The translations under genes were made by a program, and so were the position numbers. Below are positions 1-4,267 of a stretch of DNA of 7,250 nt, one piece after another. The notes beneath the pieces were generated by a model. It saw nothing but the letters and a program-made list of their open reading frames with translations. It had not been told where the DNA came from and ran no database searches. Location: the NCBI GenBank assembly GCA_903825065.1, contig CAIJZG010000099.1, positions 1 to 7,250 on the forward strand. Reading direction: 5' to 3'. The first letter of the stretch is position 1, and every line of letters starts with the position of its first letter. The stretch comes from an uncultured Bacteroidota bacterium (GTDB taxonomy: Bacteria > Bacteroidota > Bacteroidia > Chitinophagales > Chitinophagaceae).

Positions 1-449
1 TAATTTTTTTAGCAATAAATATCAATTTTTCGGATATCAGATCTAATTAACAATTAATCTATACCCGTAGTGTCAGAAAAAAAATAAAATAAAATAAAAA
101 ATACAGGCAACGTTTTTAATTAAACCCATATCTATTACTATATAGAGTATTCCGTTGGGGATATCTATATCCCTACCCAAATAAAAATACCCCTTTTGAA
201 TCTGCAGCAGCAATCCAACAAAACTATTGCTACGATTGTATCGTATATCATATTTAGTGAACAAACTTTTATTAAATGAAAAAGCTATTTCAGTCAGATT
301 GAGAATGAATATTAATAATTTATATATATATACAAAAAACTGTTAAACGAAAAATAGGGTGAAAACCACGCTAAAATTGGCACGATATTTTATAACCATG
401 TTTATCTGATGGCAAAACTCTACCCAACTTATACTTTTAAACTACGATT
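1..449. other. Non-coding AT-rich region upstream of the cytochrome operon
   Basis: I see no convincing gene here. A 63-codon minus-strand open frame (73-264) ends in a Phe/Tyr/Ile run read from an A/T tract and looks like chance. The region contains an A-rich tract with AAAAT units (about 77-101), a (TA)6 run at 321-332, and an inverted repeat (GGGATAT at 158-164, ATATCCC at 167-173) with no T-run after it. The promoter of the downstream operon should lie here. TACTTTTA at 432-439 is one base off the Bacteroidota -7 element TAnnTTTG, but I find no matching -33 element at the right distance, so I do not call it. Confidence 0.6.
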
Positions 450-1829
450 ATGAACAAGCTTTTGTCCCGAGCTATTCCGATTTTTATAGTTACTGTTATA
501 GTAGCTATTGCGTGTGTGCACGAATTACCAGTTGCGCCAAAAACAACAACTGGAGGTACTACAGGTACTACAGGTACTACAGGTTCAACAGGAGGTACTG
601 GAACTACTACTTGTGATACCACTACTTTTAACTATAGTACTGTAATTAATCCCATGATCCAAACTTATTGTGTGGCATGTCATGGTGCAACAACTGCAGC
701 ATCTTCAGGTGCAAGTATTGACCTTTCAACTTATGCCAAACTATTACCTTATGTAACTAATGGAAGTTTTTGGGCAGGCATAAATCATACTGCAGGCATT
801 TCAGCTATGCCGAAAGGCGGTGCTCAATTAAGTACTTGTCAATTAACTCAGGTATCAAAATGGATTGCTGCAGGCGCTAAAAATGATACGGCTACGGTCA
901 TTGTAGTTGTTCCACCAGTTTCAAGCTGTGATACCACAAAATTCTTGTTCAGTACCACTATTGCTCCATTGCTACAAACTAATTGTATCACTTGTCATAG
1001 TGCGGGTAATGCAAATAATGGTGGAATCGATTTTACAGTATTTGCAAACGTACAAGCTTATGCTTTAAATGGCAGATTGCTGGGATCTATCCAACATTTA
1101 ACTGGTTATTCAGCAATGCCAAAAGGAATGGCTCAATTGTCAGCTTGTAATATCACACAATTTGCTAAATGGATTGCAGCTGGTGCTAAAAATGATACTT
1201 CTACTGTAGTTGCACCTCCAGTACCACCAACACCACCTCCAACAACTGTACCTACTTCAAATTGTAGCCCAGATACTGTATACTTTCAAAATACCATTGG
1301 ACCTTTGATCAATTCAACTTGTGCGATGGCTGGTTGCCATGATGCAACTACAAAAGCTAGTGGTGTGAATCTTTCTGCTTATGCCAATATTGTAAAATAT
1401 GTTTCAGCTGGCAATGCCGCAGGTAGTACTTTATATACTATCACAAAAAGCGGTAGTATGCCTAGAGGAAGTGTACCAAAATATACAGCAGCACAACTAA
1501 CTCAGTTACAAACATGGATTAACCAAGGTGCTAAAAACAATTTCTGTACAAGTTGTGATACAACGTCCTCTTATAAAACTGCCATTGCGCCTCTTATTAC
1601 AACAAACTGTATAGGATGTCATAGTTCTGCAAGTGCTGCAGCAAGTGGAGGCGGAATAGATCTTTCAACATACGCTACCATTCAGGTATATGCATTAAAT
1701 GGAAGATTAATGGGTTCAGTAAATCATGCAGCCGGTTATTCAGCAATGCCTAAAAATGTTGCGCAATTACCAGCATGTCAAATTGCTCAAATTCAAAAAT
1801 GGGTTACCGCTGGAGCTCCAAATAACTAA
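450..1829 (+). CDS. Lipoprotein with four tandem c-type cytochrome domains
   Basis: Predicted tetrahaem envelope lipoprotein, likely an electron carrier or conduit. The signal peptide ends in a lipobox (Ala-Ile-Ala-Cys, lipid Cys22). A Gly/Thr-rich spacer (about 32-54) follows, then four domains at about 55-146, 160-249, 272-364 and 369-459. Haem-binding motifs are CVACH (74-78), CITCH (179-183), CAMAGCH (291-297, a CX4CH variant) and CIGCH (387-391). Candidate distal Met ligands lie in (A/S)MP motifs at Met120, 223, 337 and 433. Each domain ends in a W(I/V)xxGA helix typical of class I and planctomycete-type cytochrome c domains. Eight further cysteines (55, 130, 160, 233, 272, 366, 369, 443) could form one disulfide per domain. 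A Pro-rich linker (about 255-269) separates domains 2 and 3. The ATG fits the signal peptide. It is the first gene of a five-gene operon. Haem attachment and lipidation are inferred from motifs, and the redox partner is unknown. Confidence 0.88.
   Translation: MNKLLSRAIPIFIVTVIVAIACVHELPVAPKTTTGGTTGTTGTTGSTGGTGTTTCDTTTFNYSTVINPMIQTYCVACHGATTAASSGASIDLSTYAKLLPYVTNGSFWAGINHTAGISAMPKGGAQLSTCQLTQVSKWIAAGAKNDTATVIVVVPPVSSCDTTKFLFSTTIAPLLQTNCITCHSAGNANNGGIDFTVFANVQAYALNGRLLGSIQHLTGYSAMPKGMAQLSACNITQFAKWIAAGAKNDTSTVVAPPVPPTPPPTTVPTSNCSPDTVYFQNTIGPLINSTCAMAGCHDATTKASGVNLSAYANIVKYVSAGNAAGSTLYTITKSGSMPRGSVPKYTAAQLTQLQTWINQGAKNNFCTSCDTTSSYKTAIAPLITTNCIGCHSSASAAASGGGIDLSTYATIQVYALNGRLMGSVNHAAGYSAMPKNVAQLPACQIAQIQKWVTAGAPNN
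555..590 (+). repeat. 9-bp tandem repeat encoding a Gly-Thr-Thr spacer
   Basis: Three perfect copies of GGTACTACA (555-563, 564-572, 573-581) are followed by a degenerate copy, GGTTCAACA (582-590). The unit is a multiple of three, so copy-number change lengthens or shortens the spacer by Gly-Thr-Thr without breaking the frame. It lies between the lipid-bearing Cys22 and the first haem domain, so it should set how far the haem domains stand off the membrane. Confidence 0.85.
612..1826 (+). repeat. Four tandem cytochrome c domain repeats within one gene
   Basis: Repeat units are about 612-887, 927-1196, 1263-1541 and 1554-1826. Units 1, 2 and 4 share the order Cys-Asp-Thr-Thr, CxxCH, I-D-(L/F)-(S/T), His-x-x-Gly-(I/Y)-Ser-Ala-Met-Pro, Ala-Gln-Leu-x-x-Cys, Lys-Trp-(I/V)-x-Ala-Gly-Ala. 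Units 2 and 4 are closest to each other, sharing Tyr-Ala-Leu-Asn-Gly-Arg-Leu. Unit 3 is divergent: its haem motif is CX4CH, the His before the Met is missing, and the second non-haem Cys has moved to the domain end. The single domain of the next gene belongs with units 2 and 4. This points to intragenic duplication plus one older or separately acquired unit. Confidence 0.85.
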
Positions 1830-1832
1830 ACT

Positions 1833-2222
1833 ATGAAGAAGAAGAAGAATATCCTTTATCTAATGCTCATTTTCGGAACAGCAATATTTATAAATGCCTG
1901 TTATTATGATAAAGCAGAATTACTTTACCCAGTAAATCCATCTGCCACCTGCGATACGAGTGGCGTGGTTTCCTATAGTGCTAAAATTGTACCCATTCTA
2001 CAAGCGAATTGTTATGGATGTCATAGCGCAACAGGTGGTTCTGGTAATGTAAATATGTCAAACTATGCAAATGATAAAGTTATAGGACTAAACGGAAAAC
2101 TCTATGGATCTATTAGTCATGCTACTGGATATTTTGCAATGCCGCAGGGAGGCAACATTTTATCGAGTTGCGACCAGGCAAAAATTTTAAAATGGGTTAC
2201 AGCCGGATGTTTAAATAATTAA
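1833..2222 (+). CDS. Small single-domain c-type cytochrome lipoprotein
   Basis: A 129-residue predicted lipoprotein and likely monohaem electron carrier. It has a Lys-rich N-terminus, a hydrophobic stretch and a lipobox (Ile-Asn-Ala-Cys, Cys23). The acidic residues soon after Cys23 (Asp26, Glu29) might favour surface export as in other Bacteroidota lipoproteins, but that is a guess. One domain (about 40-129) carries CYGCH (60-64), His96 and Met103 in a His-x-x-Gly-Tyr-Phe-Ala-Met-Pro motif, and a Lys-Trp-Val-Thr-Ala-Gly end. Cys40 and Cys113 match the paired cysteines of the upstream repeats, while Cys126 is extra and replaces the usual Ala of the GA ending. It starts 3 bases after the preceding stop codon, so the two are almost certainly co-transcribed and probably translationally coupled. 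It looks like a paralogue of units 2 and 4 of the upstream gene. Confidence 0.87.
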   Translation: MKKKKNILYLMLIFGTAIFINACYYDKAELLYPVNPSATCDTSGVVSYSAKIVPILQANCYGCHSATGGSGNVNMSNYANDKVIGLNGKLYGSISHATGYFAMPQGGNILSSCDQAKILKWVTAGCLNN

Positions 2223-2232
2223 AAAAAAAGTC

Positions 2233-2688
2233 ATGAAAAAGAAGAAATTAATTTTTAAGATTATTACGATTATCGTTTTCTTAATAATGGGAGTAGGATT
2301 ATATGCCTATAAAGAGTATAACCGTAAAAATGTAGATATTGCTGAAGCAAAAGCTGCTTATTCATTAACCGATATGCAATTGATTAATGAATTTACCCAG
2401 GACCAGAATACAAGTAATAAAAAATACCTTGGTAAAATAATAGAGCTCGTGGGCAATATTAAAAAGATAGATACTGATGCAAATGGATATCATACCGTTG
2501 TTCTTGGAAATGCGGTAAATATGAATTCAGTTAGATGCAGTGTAGATAGTGCCTTTAATAAAGATGCACACAACCTTTCAGTAGGATCTACCGTAGTTAT
2601 CAGAGGAATTTGTACTGGCTATAATGCAGATGATTTAGGACTTGGATCTGATATTATCCTAAATCGAAGTATCTCTATCAATAAATAA
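2233..2688 (+). CDS. Membrane-anchored OB-fold (tRNA_anti-like) protein
   Basis: A 151-residue protein with a Lys-rich start and one hydrophobic segment (about 6-25) with no lipobox, so it is probably an inner-membrane anchor or uncleaved signal with the rest in the periplasm. Residues about 41-149 match the pattern of the OB-fold family often named tRNA_anti-like, common in Bacteroidota: Tyr-x-x-Thr, then Lys-Tyr-Leu-Gly-Lys-Ile-Ile-Glu-Leu-Val-Gly (64-74), Val-Arg-Cys-Ser (100-103), Val-Val-Ile-Arg-Gly-Ile-Cys-Thr-Gly (121-129), then Ser-Asp-Ile-Ile-Leu-Asn (139-144). Cys102 and Cys127 could pair. In relatives I recall a Cys after the last Asn; here it is Arg-Ser. No nucleic-acid role is implied for an exported copy. 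It begins 10 bases after the haem lipoprotein gene. Its ligand or partner is unknown. Confidence 0.75.
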   Translation: MKKKKLIFKIITIIVFLIMGVGLYAYKEYNRKNVDIAEAKAAYSLTDMQLINEFTQDQNTSNKKYLGKIIELVGNIKKIDTDANGYHTVVLGNAVNMNSVRCSVDSAFNKDAHNLSVGSTVVIRGICTGYNADDLGLGSDIILNRSISINK

Positions 2689-2722
2689 ATCAACCATTTA
2701 ATTAAATATTAATTTATACAAC

Positions 2723-3280
2723 ATGAAATTATCAATTTTATTAGTTGCCGCTTTATCAATTGTATCGGTAAGTAACGCTCAGAAGTTTTTCACTAAGACC
2801 GGTAAAATCAGTTTCGATGCTACCGCCCCAAAATCACCAGAGAATATAACTGGAGTAAATAAAACGAGTATTTGTGTGATTGATACTAAAACTGCAGATA
2901 TTCAATTTTCAGTTTTAATGAAAGGATTCGAGTTTGAAAGAGCATTAATGATGGAACATTTCAACGAGAACTATGTTGAAAGCGATAAATTTAATAAAAC
3001 AACTTTCAAAGGAACGATCACTAATAACGAATCTATTAACTATACAAAAGATGGTGTTTATCCAGCTAAGGTTAAAGGTAAATTAGATATGCATGGTCAA
3101 TCTAAAGACATAGAAACCGAAGGAAAAATTACTGTTAAAGCAGGAAAAATAGAAGTATCGGCTAGCTTTATCGCTCAGTTCGATGATTTCAAAGTAGTAA
3201 TACCACAATTGGTTGCTGATAAAGTTGCAAAATTTGCAAAGATTGTTGTTGATTGTACGCTTGACCCTTTAGCTAAGTAA
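2723..3280 (+). CDS. Secreted YceI-like lipid-binding protein
   Basis: A 185-residue exported protein with a Sec signal peptide, cleavage expected after Ala19 (Ser-Asn-Ala before Gln20). The mature part resembles the short Bacteroidota branch of the YceI family, a lipocalin-like beta-barrel that in studied members binds isoprenoid lipids or quinone-like molecules in a hydrophobic pocket. Visible family marks are Thr-Gly-Lys-Ile-Ser-Phe-Asp-Ala (26-33), a Phe-Glu-Phe-Glu stretch followed by Met-Met-Glu-His-Phe (76-80), Phe-Lys-Gly-Thr-Ile (95-99), Gly-Lys-Leu-Asp-Met-His-Gly (119-125) and a late Phe-x-x-Phe-Lys-Val (153-158). The length is normal for the family. The gap to the previous gene is 34 bases with no terminator. 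Next to haem proteins, a role handling a lipid-soluble redox compound is attractive but unproven. In E. coli yceI lies beside a cytochrome b561 gene, which gives a loose precedent. Confidence 0.85.
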   Translation: MKLSILLVAALSIVSVSNAQKFFTKTGKISFDATAPKSPENITGVNKTSICVIDTKTADIQFSVLMKGFEFERALMMEHFNENYVESDKFNKTTFKGTITNNESINYTKDGVYPAKVKGKLDMHGQSKDIETEGKITVKAGKIEVSASFIAQFDDFKVVIPQLVADKVAKFAKIVVDCTLDPLAK

Positions 3281-3307
3281 CCAAAGTTTTATCCCCAATA
3301 ACGAACA

Positions 3308-4213
3308 ATGAAATATTCGAAAATATATTTTATCGGTATCCTAATGATACTACTCACATCAAATGCTGTAAAAGCACAGGATAAAGACTTATTAGATTTG
3401 GTAGATACTGATAAACCAAAGAAAGAAGTTGTAAAGAATGCGTTTAAATCAATCCGTGTTATTAATGGCCATTCTATGGAATTCCTTTCTCCTGGTACAA
3501 TGGACTTTAGAATTTTACATCGCTTCGGGCAATTTAATATCCCAAATACATTTGCTGGATTTGATCAAGCTAGTATGAGAATTGGACTTGATTTCGGCGT
3601 AACGCGCTACTTGCAATTTGGTTTCGGCAGAAGTACCTTTAAAAAGGAATTTGATGGCTATATAAAATTAGCACCTATTCGCCAGTCTACCGGACATCAT
3701 GCATTTCCTGCTACTATTGCTTTAGTTGGTGGAATGACTTTGAATTCCCTTCCTTATGCAGATCCTACTATTCATAATTACTTCAGTTCAAGATTAGCTT
3801 ATTATGGTCAAGTAATTATTGGAAGGAAATTCAGTGAAGGCATTACTCTTCAAGTAACTCCTACTATTGTTCATAATAATATCGTTCCCCTTGCCAGTCA
3901 GCCTAACGATGTTTACGCAGTTGGATTTGGAGGCAGATTAAAAATGAACAAGCGTACTGCATTTACCTGGGATTATTTTTATGTGTTAAATGGTATTCAA
4001 AAAGATGCCAATAATTTACCACTTAACTTTAATCCACTTTCTGTTGGTGTAGATATTGAAACTGGAGGCCACGTGTTTCAATTACACGTGTCTAATTCAG
4101 CTGGTATGAACGAAAGAGCCTTTATCACAGAGACAACAGGCGATTGGAAAAAATTTGATATCAGGTTTGGATTTAACTTATCAAGAATTTTCCAAATTAG
4201 TCACAAAAAATAA
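3308..4213 (+). CDS. DUF5777-type outer-membrane beta-barrel protein
   Basis: A 301-residue exported protein with a signal peptide, likely cleaved after Ala23 (Val-Lys-Ala before Gln24). After a charged linker (25-45) comes the pattern I associate with the DUF5777 beta-barrel family: Ile-Arg-Val-Ile-Asn-Gly-His-Ser (49-56), Ile-Leu-His-Arg-Phe-Gly (69-74), Gly-Phe-Asp-Gln-Ala (84-88), Arg-Ile-Gly-Leu-Asp-Phe-Gly (91-97) and Phe-Gly-Phe-Gly-Arg-Ser (104-109). The remainder alternates hydrophobic and polar residues with many aromatics, as expected of outer-membrane strands, and ends in a strand followed by His-Lys-Lys. Function is unknown for the family. It begins 27 bases after the YceI-like gene and is the last gene before a terminator. 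A barrel in the same operon as haem lipoproteins could anchor them or let them reach the cell surface, which is inference only. Confidence 0.82.
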   Translation: MKYSKIYFIGILMILLTSNAVKAQDKDLLDLVDTDKPKKEVVKNAFKSIRVINGHSMEFLSPGTMDFRILHRFGQFNIPNTFAGFDQASMRIGLDFGVTRYLQFGFGRSTFKKEFDGYIKLAPIRQSTGHHAFPATIALVGGMTLNSLPYADPTIHNYFSSRLAYYGQVIIGRKFSEGITLQVTPTIVHNNIVPLASQPNDVYAVGFGGRLKMNKRTAFTWDYFYVLNGIQKDANNLPLNFNPLSVGVDIETGGHVFQLHVSNSAGMNERAFITETTGDWKKFDIRFGFNLSRIFQISHKK

Positions 4214-4231
4214 ATCAATGATATACTTAAT

Positions 4232-4265
4232 AAAAAATGTCCCATCATCCATCGGGACATTTTTT
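4232..4265. terminator. Bidirectional intrinsic terminator between convergent genes
   Basis: The 12-base arm AAAAAATGTCCC (4232-4243) pairs perfectly with GGGACATTTTTT (4254-4265) around a 10-base loop. Read on the plus strand it ends in six T after the GC-containing core. On the minus strand the A-run gives the same T-tail. It lies 18 bases after the DUF5777 stop codon and 2 bases beyond the stop of the minus-strand gene, so it can end both transcripts. Confidence 0.9.
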
Positions 4266-4267
4266 AT

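Noticed and set aside
158..173. Inverted repeat GGGATAT/ATATCCC as a terminator
   Set aside because: The loop would be only 2-4 bases and no T-run follows on either strand, so it is not a normal intrinsic terminator.
73..264. 63-codon minus-strand open frame
   Set aside because: It has no recognisable domain, its C-terminal Phe/Tyr/Ile run comes from an A/T low-complexity tract, and it lies in what looks like an upstream regulatory region.
372..439. Possible Bacteroidota promoter elements (TAAAATTG at 372-379, TACTTTTA at 432-439)
   Set aside because: Each is one base off TAnnTTTG, but neither has a convincing -33 element at the expected spacing, and such matches are frequent in AT-rich DNA.
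437..622. Minus-strand open frame with Pro-Val-Val repeats
   Set aside because: It is the antisense reading of the Gly-Thr-Thr tandem repeat and signal peptide of the tetrahaem lipoprotein gene, which has far better support.
2698..2712. TTAAT/ATTAA inverted repeat between the OB-fold and YceI-like genes
   Set aside because: A 5-bp all-AT stem is too weak to be a terminator or attenuator and is expected by chance here.
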